A DNA stretch of 64,000 bases, from positions 434,001-498,000 of the forward strand of contig NZ_JANLNM010000004.1 in NCBI RefSeq assembly GCF_024701975.1. Direction: 5' to 3'. Numbering within the stretch: position 1 is the stretch's first letter; the number at the start of each line of letters is the position of its first letter. The notes under the pieces were generated by a model, which was not told the origin of the DNA, made no database searches, and was given only the letters and a program-made list of their open reading frames with translations. Shown one piece after another: positions 33,572 through 41,790 of this stretch. The stretch is from Variovorax sp. ZS18.2.2 (GTDB taxonomy: Bacteria; Pseudomonadota; Gammaproteobacteria; Burkholderiales; Burkholderiaceae_C). A program made the translations under genes and the position numbers.

Positions 33572-35656
33572 CTAGAAAGTCCAGCGCGCGCTGACACGCG
33601 CGCTGCGCGGCTCCATCGGATGCACGTGGCGGCCGTCGATGCCCTCGCCGCAGGCACCGCTGGCGATCTCGCCTGCCGAGCACGAGGCGTAGGCGTATTC
33701 GATGTCGTTGCCCTTCTTGCCGGCGAGATTGAAGACGTCCAGCCCAAGCGTGAGCCGTGGGTTGACGGCGTAGCGAATGCCCAGGTTGAGCAGGGTCGCG
33801 GCCTTGGAGCGTTCGATGTTGCGCGAGTCGAGGGCGCGTGGGCCCAGGTAGCGCAGCCGCAGCGACGTGGTGAGCGGGCCTTGCGTGTACGTGACGCCGG
33901 CGGCAAACACCTTCTCGACCGCGTTGTCGATGTAGTTGCCTTCGCCTTCCGGCGCGAGCCCCTTGAACCGCGCGCGCGACACCGCACCGTCGAGCTCCAG
34001 GCGCCAGGCGTCGGCCAGCTTCCAGCGCATCGTCGCCTCGATGCCGCGGCGGCTGCTGGCGCGTCCGGGCTCGGTGGTGCCGGCGTCGCCGACATACACG
34101 AGTTCGGAGTCCAGCCTGAGCTGCCACAGCGCCACCGTCGCGGTGAAGTTCTCGTCGGGCTGGAAGCGCCAGCCCAGCTCCGCGCCCCGTCCCTTGACCA
34201 GCGCCGGCACGCGGTCGGCGGCCGCACCGCTCGCGGGGTCGACGGCGATGGTCGCGCCGCGCACGTCGTTGCTGTGAAAGCCGACGCCCGCGTTCAGGTA
34301 GAGCTCGTGCTGCGGCGTCAGCGCGAAGGCGAGGCCGGCCTTGGGGCTCGCGATCGAGTCATGCCCCTTGCCGCTGTTGACCGCGCCGTACACGGGCTCG
34401 AGGCCGTCGACGCGGTAGCGCAGCATGTCGCCGCGCACGCCCGCATAGCCGCGCAGCCGGTCGGTGAAATACACCAGCTGCTGGCCGTACACGGAGAACA
34501 GGTCCTGCGAGACCTTGTCGTTGCGCACCGTCGAGAGCCGCTCGCGGGCCTGCGTGTTGTAGAGGCCCACCTCCGAGATCCGGTCGCCGCGCCAGCTCGC
34601 ACCGAAGCTCAGCACACCGTCCAGCCCGCCGAACTTCGTGGGCATCGTGTGCGCCGCCTGCGCGCCGAAGATGCGTCGGCGGTCGGTCTGCTCGAACTGG
34701 TCGCCGTTGACCGGGTTGTTCAGGAAATAGGTGAAGTCGGAGAACAGGTCGAAGCGGTAGGCAATTGCATAGGCGCTGATCGTCGTCTCGCCTTCCGGTC
34801 CCTTGTCGAACCATTTGCCCGACAGGCTCACGCGCTCGGTGGTGCCGCCGTCGGTGGGGTTGAGCGAACCGAAGCGCGAGAGTTGCCCGCTGTCGATCAG
34901 GCGCTCGGGCACCTGGTCGGTCGAGGTCCACCGGCTCTTGTAGGCCATGCCGGTGACGCTGAATCCGCGCGTGGGCGAGCCCTGCGAGTAGCGCGCCACG
35001 GCGCTCACCTTGCGCAGGTTCTCCGGCACGTCCCAGGGCCCGTTGTTGCCCTCGATCTCGATGGCGCCCAGCCAGGTCTGGTCCTGCCGGGTCTGCGAGC
35101 CCGCGGCCAGCAGGCGCTTGAAGTTGTTGGCGCCCAGCGTGAGTTCGGCAAAGGGCGCGTCCAGCACGCTGAAGTAGTCGAGCGACGCGCTGCCCGCGAG
35201 CGAGAAGTCGCCGCCCTCGGCGAAGTACGGCCCCTTGCGGTAGCGCACCCCCGACACGAGCTCGGGAATCAGGAAGTTCAGGTCGGCATAGCCCTGGCCG
35301 TGTCCGTGCGTGGGCATGTTCACCGGCATGCCGTCGACCGTCACCGCGAAATCGGTGCCGTGGTCGAGGTTGAAACCGCGCAGGAAGTACTGGTTGGCCT
35401 TGCCGTCGCCCGAGTGCTGCGTGGCGACCACGCCCGGCACCGCCTCGACGATGTCGCCGGGCCGCAGCTTGGGCCGGGCCTGGAACGACTCGCGCTCCGC
35501 CGCGCCTTCGCTCGCGCTGTCCGCCGAGCCCACGGTGGCATCGCGCGGCCCCTGTACCTCGATCTCCCGCAAATGACTTTCCTGCGCGCAAGCGGCGCTG
35601 GCGGCGAAGACCACCCCCAGCAGCAGCGGCCGCCGAAGTGGCTGTCCGACCCTCAT
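33572..35656 (-). CDS. TonB-dependent outer membrane receptor
   Basis: This protein has 694 residues: a signal peptide ending near ACAQE (residue 26) and a TonB-box-like LREIEVQG. A plug domain follows (about 50-165), with LRPGDIVEAVPGVVATQHSG, NQYFLRGFNLDHGTDFAVTVDGMPVN and GVRYRKGPYFAEGG. A 22-strand type beta-barrel ends in Trp-Thr-Phe, as expected for outer-membrane insertion. The ligand is unknown; iron-siderophore receptors often look different at the plug. AAGG eight bases before the ATG. It is first in the eight-gene cluster in transcription order. Confidence 0.85.
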   Translation of the reverse strand: MRVGQPLRRPLLLGVVFAASAACAQESHLREIEVQGPRDATVGSADSASEGAAERESFQARPKLRPGDIVEAVPGVVATQHSGDGKANQYFLRGFNLDHGTDFAVTVDGMPVNMPTHGHGQGYADLNFLIPELVSGVRYRKGPYFAEGGDFSLAGSASLDYFSVLDAPFAELTLGANNFKRLLAAGSQTRQDQTWLGAIEIEGNNGPWDVPENLRKVSAVARYSQGSPTRGFSVTGMAYKSRWTSTDQVPERLIDSGQLSRFGSLNPTDGGTTERVSLSGKWFDKGPEGETTISAYAIAYRFDLFSDFTYFLNNPVNGDQFEQTDRRRIFGAQAAHTMPTKFGGLDGVLSFGASWRGDRISEVGLYNTQARERLSTVRNDKVSQDLFSVYGQQLVYFTDRLRGYAGVRGDMLRYRVDGLEPVYGAVNSGKGHDSIASPKAGLAFALTPQHELYLNAGVGFHSNDVRGATIAVDPASGAAADRVPALVKGRGAELGWRFQPDENFTATVALWQLRLDSELVYVGDAGTTEPGRASSRRGIEATMRWKLADAWRLELDGAVSRARFKGLAPEGEGNYIDNAVEKVFAAGVTYTQGPLTTSLRLRYLGPRALDSRNIERSKAATLLNLGIRYAVNPRLTLGLDVFNLAGKKGNDIEYAYASCSAGEIASGACGEGIDGRHVHPMEPRSARVSARWTF

Positions 35657-35704
35657 TGAAAAACCTTGTTTTGTTTGAAAGCCCGCGGATTCTTCACAGA
35701 ATGA

Positions 35705-35722
35705 GTGACGCCGCCATGACGC
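35705..35722 (-). promoter_or_regulatory. Direct repeat with 11-bp period upstream of the TonB receptor gene
   Basis: On the minus strand GCGTCAT-GGCG-GCGTCAC lies 49 bp before the receptor ATG. The 7-4-7 layout is that of a PhoB box, but each half matches the CTGTCAT consensus in only four or five positions, and GTCA is common in this GC-rich DNA. Weak candidate only. Confidence 0.2.
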
Positions 35723-35737
35723 GCCGGGCGAAATGGC

Positions 35738-36841
35738 TCAGGCGAGCGGGCTGCCCCCCGCCGGACGCAGCGCCATCGGCTGTTTCACCGCCCTGGCCCA
35801 GCGGTGGCCCCAGTCGGTGATCGGCTTCTCGAACCAGCGGTAGAGCTGGTCCGAGAACACCAGCGCCACCGCGAACGAAAGAAAGAGCAGCGTGCCGCCC
35901 ACGATGGTGGGGCCCGGCAGCACCGCGATCACCGCGTGCGCGGCGGTGTACTGCACCAGGTACATCGCATACGACCGGTGCCCGACGAACACCAGCGGCT
36001 TCGATGCCAGCGCTCGGGCGACCCAGGTGCGGGCGGCGATGAGCGCGGGGATCAGCATCGCGATCAGCAGGCTGTACAGCGCGATGGCCGAGGCATCGCC
36101 GATGCGTCCGGCAATCACCGGGAAGCGCCGATGCACCACCAGCAGCGCCAGCACGAGCGCGATGGCCGCGCCATGGCTCATGAAGCAGCGGACCAGCCCG
36201 AAGGTGCGGCGTGCATTCATCAGAATGGCCAGCCCCGAGCCGAACAGCATGCCGACGTAGTTCTGCGGAAGCAGCAGCTTCCACTGGAAGTCGCCGATGC
36301 CGATCATGGCCAGCGCCACGAGGCAGAAGCCGACGGTCGCCAGGCCCGACCTGAGCGTCGCACCGAAGGCCACGAGCAACGCGGGCCAGACCAGGTAGTA
36401 CTTCCACTCCACGCCCAGCGTCCAGGTCATGTGCAGGGGCGCCATGTCGGCCAGCTCGTTGAGCAGCGTCAGGTAGTAGGGCGTGGCCGCCTTCATCTGC
36501 TCCCAGGTGCCGTCTTGCGCGACATGGCTCAGGCCCAGCACGGCGAGGAAGACCAGCAGGTAGAGCGGCAGCAGGCGGGTGGTGCGGCGGATGTAGAAGG
36601 CCTTGAGCGACACGCCGCCGGTGCTGTCGCGCTCGCGCAGCAGCAGCGTGGTGATCAGGAAGCCGGAGAGGACGAAGAAGGCGTGGACGCCGAGCCAGCC
36701 CGAGAAACGTGTCCAGCCGATGCCGCCGAAATGGTCACTGAAGACGAGGAAAACGGAGACGGCCCGCAGGCCGTCGAGTGCGCCGAAATTGCGTGTGCCC
36801 TGAAAGTCTTCGAAGCTGATCGCGGTGCCGCGCTCGCCCAT
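35738..36841 (-). CDS. Acyltransferase 3 family (OafA/YrhL-like) membrane protein
   Basis: This protein has 367 residues and about ten membrane helices. The family start LDGLRAVSVFLVFSDH contains an Arg and the catalytic-type His. FFVLSGFLITTLLL and the FYIRRTTRLLPLYLL motif follow. Such enzymes O-acetylate cell-surface polysaccharides or peptidoglycan. No glycan gene cluster is next to it, so the acceptor is unknown. The ribosome site AGGGGG lies partly inside a small hairpin. The gene follows DUF2177 on the same strand after an 87-bp gap. Confidence 0.82.
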   Translation of the reverse strand: MGERGTAISFEDFQGTRNFGALDGLRAVSVFLVFSDHFGGIGWTRFSGWLGVHAFFVLSGFLITTLLLRERDSTGGVSLKAFYIRRTTRLLPLYLLVFLAVLGLSHVAQDGTWEQMKAATPYYLTLLNELADMAPLHMTWTLGVEWKYYLVWPALLVAFGATLRSGLATVGFCLVALAMIGIGDFQWKLLLPQNYVGMLFGSGLAILMNARRTFGLVRCFMSHGAAIALVLALLVVHRRFPVIAGRIGDASAIALYSLLIAMLIPALIAARTWVARALASKPLVFVGHRSYAMYLVQYTAAHAVIAVLPGPTIVGGTLLFLSFAVALVFSDQLYRWFEKPITDWGHRWARAVKQPMALRPAGGSPLA

Positions 36842-36851
36842 CTTGTTGCCC

Positions 36852-36870
36852 CCTGCATTGTTGGTGCAGG
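36852..36870 (-). promoter_or_regulatory. 5'-UTR hairpin over the acyltransferase ribosome binding site
   Basis: CCTGCA (36852-36857) pairs with TGCAGG (36865-36870) around a 7-base loop, 11 bases before the acyltransferase ATG. One arm includes part of the purine-rich ribosome site, so the hairpin could reduce translation. Confidence 0.35.
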
Positions 36871-36895
36871 ATTTTGCATTGACAAGGCGTTACAA

Positions 36896-36923
36896 CCCCC
36901 ATGACGAAAGTCACGATGTGGGG
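36896..36923 (-). terminator. Possible stem-loop after the DUF2177 gene
   Basis: CCCC and GGGG ends enclose TGAC-GAAA-GTCA (36902-36913), giving a broken stem six bases after the DUF2177 stop. Only a weak T-rich stretch follows on the minus strand. It may be an imperfect terminator or a processing hairpin. Confidence 0.3.
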
Positions 36924-36928
36924 TGGAA

Positions 36929-37339
36929 TCAACGCGCGGCGAACCAGCGCAGGGCCAGGGCGCCCGCCGCCGCGGCCACGCCGCTCACCAGCGTGCCCCA
37001 GGCGATGTCGATGAACGACAGCGCCAGCGGCCAGTTGCGGATCACCGCCAGGTTCGTGAGGTCGTAGGTGGCATAGCAGAAGAGGCCGAAGAGCGCACCC
37101 AGAAGGGCGGCCCGGGCGACGCCCTGCGCCTCCATGCCCGGCAGGATCGCGAAGACCAAGAGGCCGACGGGATAGATCAGGTAGAACACCGCCGCGAAGG
37201 CCAGCCGGGGTTGCGGCGACATCAGGTCGCCCATCGCCTCCTGGTACATGCTCTTGGCGACGACGCCGAGCCAGAGCATGTCGATCACCAGCAGCACGAC
37301 GAAGGTGGCGGCCCATGCGACGAGGTGTTTGGTGCTCAT
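36929..37339 (-). CDS. DUF2177 family membrane protein
   Basis: This protein has 136 residues and four hydrophobic segments. The family signatures VIDMLWLGVVAKSMYQ near residue 18 and CYATYDLTNLAVIRNWPL near residue 88 are clear. It is an inner-membrane protein of unknown function. Divergent from queC with a 77-bp gap, and followed by an acyltransferase gene on the same strand. Confidence 0.82.
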   Translation of the reverse strand: MSTKHLVAWAATFVVLLVIDMLWLGVVAKSMYQEAMGDLMSPQPRLAFAAVFYLIYPVGLLVFAILPGMEAQGVARAALLGALFGLFCYATYDLTNLAVIRNWPLALSFIDIAWGTLVSGVAAAAGALALRWFAAR

Positions 37340-37416
37340 CCGCGGGATCGTATCCGCGCCCCAGGCCGGGCCTGCGAAAATCGCGTCTTTGGACTACAAC
37401 GGCCCCGCTGACGGAC

Positions 37417-38130
37417 ATGCCCCTGCACACCACCGCCCTCGTCTTGTTCTCCGGCGGCCAGGACTCGACCACCTGCCTGGCCGACGCGCTCTCGAAGTAC
37501 CAGCGTGTCGAGACGCTGGGCTTCGACTACGGGCAGCGCCACCGCGTCGAGCTCGACGTGCGCGGCACCATCCTTGCGCAGATGCGCGAGCGCTTTCCCG
37601 ATTGGGCGCCGCGCCTGGGCGAAGACCATGTGCTCACGCTCGCGGCGCTGGCCCAGCTCGGCGGCTCCTCCCTCACCGAAGAGGTGGCGTTCGCGATGCA
37701 GGCCGACGGCCTGCCCAACACCTTCGTGCCGGGGCGCAACCTGCTGTTCCTCACGCTGGCCGGCGCGCTGGCGTACCGGCGCGGGCTGCAGGTGATCGTC
37801 ACCGGCGTCTGCGAGACCGACTTCTCGGGCTACCCCGACTGCCGCGACGACACCATGAAGGCGATGCAGCTCGCGCTCTCGCTCGGGCTGGAGCGCCGCC
37901 TCGTCATCGAGACGCCGCTCATGTGGATCGACAAGGCCGAGACCTGGCAGATGGCGCAGCGCCTGGGCGGCGAGCCGCTGGTCGAGCTGATCGTGGAAGA
38001 GACCCACACCTGCTACCTCGGCGACCGGGTGCATCGGCAGGCGTGGGGTTATGGGTGTGGCGAATGCCCCGCCTGCGATTTGCGCAAGAAGGGCTGGGAG
38101 CGTTACGTCGATCAGGCCGCGGCGGGCTGA
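37417..38130 (+). CDS. queC: 7-cyano-7-deazaguanine synthase QueC
   Basis: This protein has 237 residues, normal for QueC. The PP-loop SGGQDST is at residues 12-18, and the zinc ligands Cys199, Cys214, Cys217 and Cys220 are near the C-terminus. It converts 7-carboxy-7-deazaguanine to preQ0 with ATP and ammonia in queuosine biosynthesis. No queD, queE or queF gene is adjacent. The last 19 bases overlap the convergent transporter gene. I found no preQ1 riboswitch in the short upstream gap. Confidence 0.93.
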   Translation: MPLHTTALVLFSGGQDSTTCLADALSKYQRVETLGFDYGQRHRVELDVRGTILAQMRERFPDWAPRLGEDHVLTLAALAQLGGSSLTEEVAFAMQADGLPNTFVPGRNLLFLTLAGALAYRRGLQVIVTGVCETDFSGYPDCRDDTMKAMQLALSLGLERRLVIETPLMWIDKAETWQMAQRLGGEPLVELIVEETHTCYLGDRVHRQAWGYGCGECPACDLRKKGWERYVDQAAAG

Positions 38131-39902
38131 GCCGCCGAGGTGTTCAGCCGGTAGCGCGCGCCGCCCGCTGTTCCTTCTTCCTGCGGCACCAGCGTCCAGC
38201 GCTGGTTGTGGAAGTCGCCGACCGCCGCGCGGTGCGCGATCGACACCATCGCGCCGCCCGCCGCATGCACCGTGTCCGACAGCCGCTTGTAGAGCTCGCT
38301 TTCGGCCTTGGCGTCGAGGGCGCTGGTGATCTCGTCGGCGAAGAGCCATGCCGGTTTCTTGAGCAGCACGCGTGCGATGGCCAGGCGCTGCTGCTCGCCG
38401 CCCGAGAGCTTCTGGCTCCATGAATCGCTGTCGTCGAGGCGGGTGACGAGGTCGGGGAGCAGGGCGTCGGTCAGGGCCTGGCGCAGTTGGTCGTCGGTGA
38501 AATCGGCGGCGGGGTTTGGGTAGGTCAGCGCGTCGCGCAGCTTGCCGTCGGGCACGTAGGGGCGTTGCGGCATGAACACCGCGCCGTCAGGCACCTTCAC
38601 GTGGCCGCTCGCGAACGGCCAGATGCCGGCGAAGGAGCGGAACAGCGTCGACTTGCCGCTGCCCGACGGGCCCTGCAGCAGCACGCTGTCGCCGGGCTTC
38701 ACGGCCAGCGCGGCGCCGCTCAGCAGCGTGGCGCCGTTGGGCAGGGTCACCGAGAGGTCATCGCTGCGCAGTTCGGCGGCCTCGTCGCGTTCCAGCGGTA
38801 TGGCCTGCTCCGCGTGGGCGCGCATCGCGTCGTCGAAGCTGGTCAGGCGGTCGGTGGTGGCGCGCCAGACGGCCACGCGGTCGTAGTTGTCGACGAACCA
38901 GCTCAAGGATTCCTGCACCTTGCCGAAAGCCGACGAGATCTGGATCAACTGGCCCAGATGGATCGCACCGCTGAAGAAGCGCGGCGCGGCCACGATGAAC
39001 GGGAAGATCACCGCGGCCTGTCCGAAGAACGAGGTGAAAGTGATCAGGTTCTTCTGCTGCTTGATGAGCACCAGGTAGTTGCGCAGCACGCTGCCGAAGC
39101 GCAGGTCGAGTTGGCCGTGCTCGACCTTCTCGCCCTTGTCCAGCGCGATCGCCTCGCTGTATTCGCGCACTCGCACCAGGTGATGCCGGAAGTCGGCCTC
39201 GAAGCGCTGTTGCCGGAAGTTGGTATCGATCAGCGGCCGGCCGATGAAGTGCGTGATGACCGTGCCCACCACGCAGTACACCACTGCCAGCCAGACCATG
39301 GCGCCGGCGATCTGGTAGGTCGTGCCGCCCATCGAGAATGCGAAGCTGCCCGACAGCGCCCACAGGATGCCGACAAAACTCACCAGCGTGACCACGGCGT
39401 TCAAGAGGCCCATCGACAACGTCATCGTGTAGTCGGTGAACAGCTGCATGTCCTCCTGGATCCGCTGGTCGGGGTTGTCCGGCGTCTGGCCGTCCTTGGT
39501 CGCGTAGCGCGCGAGTTCGAGGTGATAGAAGGTGCGGTTGGACATCCAGCGCGTGAGGTAGTCGCGCGTCATCCAGGTGCGCCAGCGAAGCTGCAGCAGC
39601 TGCGTCACATAGAACTTGAGCACCTGCACCGCGATGTTGGCGAAGGCGATCCAGCCGAAGACGCCCACCTCGCGCCAGAAGACCACCGAGTCCTTGTTCT
39701 GCAACGCGTCGTAGAAGCGCCCGTACCACTGGTTGCCCAGTACCGCCACAAATACATAGAACAGGTTCAGCGCGACGATGCCCAGCAGCATGACGCGCGC
39801 CCGCCATTTCTCTTCAGACCTGAAATAGGGCGCAGACAGCGCAAAGACGCGCTTCAGAACCTGGGCGAACGTGGCGGCACGCGCCGTGACGGATGAAGAC
39901 AT
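38112..39902 (-). CDS. SbmA/BacA-type ABC transporter ATP-binding/permease protein
   Basis: This protein has 596 residues: an ABC_membrane_2 (SbmA/BacA/YddA-like) transmembrane half with the DNPDQRIQEDM signature (residues 142-152), then a nucleotide-binding domain with Walker A GPSGSGKST at 411-419 and LSGGEQQR. Homologues import peptides, vitamin B12 or other bulky compounds, or have unknown roles. It stands alone on the minus strand. A second copy of the fold without the ATPase is absent. Substrate cannot be told from sequence. Confidence 0.82.
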   Translation of the reverse strand: MSSSVTARAATFAQVLKRVFALSAPYFRSEEKWRARVMLLGIVALNLFYVFVAVLGNQWYGRFYDALQNKDSVVFWREVGVFGWIAFANIAVQVLKFYVTQLLQLRWRTWMTRDYLTRWMSNRTFYHLELARYATKDGQTPDNPDQRIQEDMQLFTDYTMTLSMGLLNAVVTLVSFVGILWALSGSFAFSMGGTTYQIAGAMVWLAVVYCVVGTVITHFIGRPLIDTNFRQQRFEADFRHHLVRVREYSEAIALDKGEKVEHGQLDLRFGSVLRNYLVLIKQQKNLITFTSFFGQAAVIFPFIVAAPRFFSGAIHLGQLIQISSAFGKVQESLSWFVDNYDRVAVWRATTDRLTSFDDAMRAHAEQAIPLERDEAAELRSDDLSVTLPNGATLLSGAALAVKPGDSVLLQGPSGSGKSTLFRSFAGIWPFASGHVKVPDGAVFMPQRPYVPDGKLRDALTYPNPAADFTDDQLRQALTDALLPDLVTRLDDSDSWSQKLSGGEQQRLAIARVLLKKPAWLFADEITSALDAKAESELYKRLSDTVHAAGGAMVSIAHRAAVGDFHNQRWTLVPQEEGTAGGARYRLNTSAAQPAAA

Positions 39903-39996
39903 GCAGGTTTCCTCGCAGGCGCTCGCGCGCCGGACATCGTGAGGAACCCATCGTAGTCAAGTGTTTCTTAACTGTTTCTTAAATGTTCGCCAATCG

Positions 39997-40557
39997 TCAG
40001 CGCAGCAGAACCCGCGCAGCCGTCGCAAGGAAGTGCGCCAGCGGTGGCGTCTTCAGCCCTTCGACCTTCGCCTCTTCATCCCACAACCGCAGCCGAACAG
40101 CATCGTTGGCCCACCGATGCTCGGCAAAACGAGTCGCCGCCGCCGCATCCATCACCCCGCCCTGCAACGCCAGGCTGCGCACCGAATCCGGCGAGAGCTT
40201 CGAGAAATAGTCCGGCCGCGTTGCGCACAGGTAGCGCTTCGCATCCACGTGCAGGCGGATCGGCTCGCGCACTTCCACGTCGAAAGCGCCGCGCAGCAGG
40301 GGCAGTGCAATGTACTGATGGCGGTCGTCGATGCCCAGCTCGGTGGGCGACTGCGACAGCGTCTGGTGCTCGGCGATCAGCAGGTGTCCGAGGTCGTGCA
40401 GCAGCGCGGCCGTGACGAGCGCATCGCCCGCACCTGCCTGCTCGGCGAGCCACGCGCATTGCAATGCGTGCTCCAACTGCGACACCGGCTCACCTGCGTA
40501 GGCAACCCCGCCGCGTTCGGCGAACAGGCGGGCAATCTCGGCAAGGTCGAGTGTCAT
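39997..40557 (-). CDS. phnZ: PhnZ-like HD-domain phosphonate oxygenase
   Basis: This protein has 186 residues. It belongs to the HD-fold mixed-valence diiron oxygenases that cleave 2-amino-1-hydroxyethylphosphonate to glycine and phosphate. Tyr20 and Glu23 in YAGE and Glu29-His30 in EH fit the PhnZ lid and metal positions. His54-Asp55 in HDLGH, His80, His103 and Asp160 supply iron ligands. It is divergent from an aminoethylphosphonate ABC importer operon. Its usual partner PhnY, the alpha-hydroxylase, is not in the window, so its real substrate may be another hydroxy-phosphonate. Confidence 0.82.
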   Translation of the reverse strand: MTLDLAEIARLFAERGGVAYAGEPVSQLEHALQCAWLAEQAGAGDALVTAALLHDLGHLLIAEHQTLSQSPTELGIDDRHQYIALPLLRGAFDVEVREPIRLHVDAKRYLCATRPDYFSKLSPDSVRSLALQGGVMDAAAATRFAEHRWANDAVRLRLWDEEAKVEGLKTPPLAHFLATAARVLLR

Positions 40558-40616
40558 GGAATTGAAACGAAGCGCGTGCGACAGCCTGTAGAGCGTCGCC
40601 GCACGCCATGACGCCC

Positions 40617-40645
40617 GTGTGACGCGCCTGACAAACCCCTGTCAC
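40617..40645 (+). promoter_or_regulatory. Candidate Pho box upstream of the aminoethylphosphonate importer operon
   Basis: GTGTGAC-GCGC-CTGACAA-ACCC-CTGTCAC lies 88 bp before the importer ATG with the 11-bp period of PhoB boxes. The last heptamer matches CTGTCAT in six of seven positions, the middle in five and the first in four. Phosphate starvation control would suit the genes. No clear -10 is visible. Confidence 0.35.
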
Positions 40646-40732
40646 ATGGTGCTGCCAGCATCGCCGCGTTCACGGCCACGCCGTGCGTACTTTTGTCCGC
40701 GTCATTTCAATCATCGCCAGGGATTTCCCATC

Positions 40733-41767
40733 ATGCTGCTTCGCTTCATCCGTCGTGCCGCCGTACCGGCCGCCCTGTTCTCGCTGGCGTTCGCCGCTTC
40801 CGCGCAGGGCCGCACCGAGCTGCTGGTCTACACCGCGCTCGAAGCCGACCAGGTGCAGGCCTACAAGGCCGCGTTCGAAAAGGAAAACCCGAACATCGAG
40901 CTGAAGTTCGTGCGCGACTCGACCGGCATCGTCACCGCCAAGCTGCTGGCCGAAAAGGCCAACCCGCAGGCCGACGTGGTGTGGGGCCTGGCCGCCACCT
41001 CGCTGATGCTGCTCGACAAGGAAGGCATGCTCCAGCCCTACGCGCCCAAGGGCCTGGCCGCCATCAAGCCCACCATGCGCGATCCGGCCAACCCGCCCAA
41101 GTGGGTCGGCATGGACGTGTGGTCGTCGGCCATCTGCTTCAACACCGTCGAAGCACAGAAGAAGAGCCTGCCCAAGCCGACCAGCTGGGCCGACCTGACC
41201 AACCCGGTCTACAAGGGCCAGATCACCATGCCCAACCCCGCGGCATCGGGCACGGGCTACCTGATGGTTTCGGGCTGGATCCAGATGATGGGTGAAGAAA
41301 ACGCGTGGAAGTACATGGACGCGCTGCACCAGAACATCGGCATCTACAGCCAGTCGGGCAGCAAGCCCTGCCGCCAGGCCGGCGCCGGCGAATTCGCGCT
41401 CGGCATGTCCTTCGAATACCGCGCCAACAAGACCAAGCGCGACGGCGCACCGATCGACATCGTGCTGCCGAAGGAAGGCCTCGGCTGGGACATGGAAGCC
41501 ACCGGCATCATCAAGACGAGCAAGAAGCAGGACGCCGCCAAGGCGCTGGCCGACTGGGCCGTCACCAAGCAGGCCAACGAGCTCTACGCGAAGAACTTCG
41601 CCGTGCTCGCGCTGCCGGGCATCCAGGAGAAGCTCGAGTTCGTGCCGGGCGATGTCGAGAAGCTGCTCGCCAAGAACGACTTCACCTGGGCCGCTGCCAA
41701 CCGCGACCGCATCCTGACGGAATGGTCCAAGCGCTACGAATCCAAGTCGGAAAAGAAGCCCATGTAA
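40733..41767 (+). CDS. phnS2: 2-aminoethylphosphonate ABC transporter substrate-binding protein
   Basis: This iron(III)/AEP-type periplasmic-binding protein has 344 residues and a signal peptide (end near AASAQ, residue 24). The mature start ELLVYTALEADQVQAYKAAFE fits the TIGR03261 group. It captures aminoethylphosphonate for import. It is first in an operon with the ATPase, permease, FAD oxidase and PhnX genes, which supports the substrate. The ATG at 40733 has AGGGA about ten bases upstream; a longer upstream frame has no ribosome site. Confidence 0.85.
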   Translation: MLLRFIRRAAVPAALFSLAFAASAQGRTELLVYTALEADQVQAYKAAFEKENPNIELKFVRDSTGIVTAKLLAEKANPQADVVWGLAATSLMLLDKEGMLQPYAPKGLAAIKPTMRDPANPPKWVGMDVWSSAICFNTVEAQKKSLPKPTSWADLTNPVYKGQITMPNPAASGTGYLMVSGWIQMMGEENAWKYMDALHQNIGIYSQSGSKPCRQAGAGEFALGMSFEYRANKTKRDGAPIDIVLPKEGLGWDMEATGIIKTSKKQDAAKALADWAVTKQANELYAKNFAVLALPGIQEKLEFVPGDVEKLLAKNDFTWAAANRDRILTEWSKRYESKSEKKPM

Positions 41768-41790
41768 TCCGGCTTCCGGACAAGCAGCAC

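Noticed and set aside
37340..37416. A preQ1 riboswitch before queC
   Set aside because: The 77-bp gap shows no pseudoknot-forming pattern or A-rich preQ1 tail.
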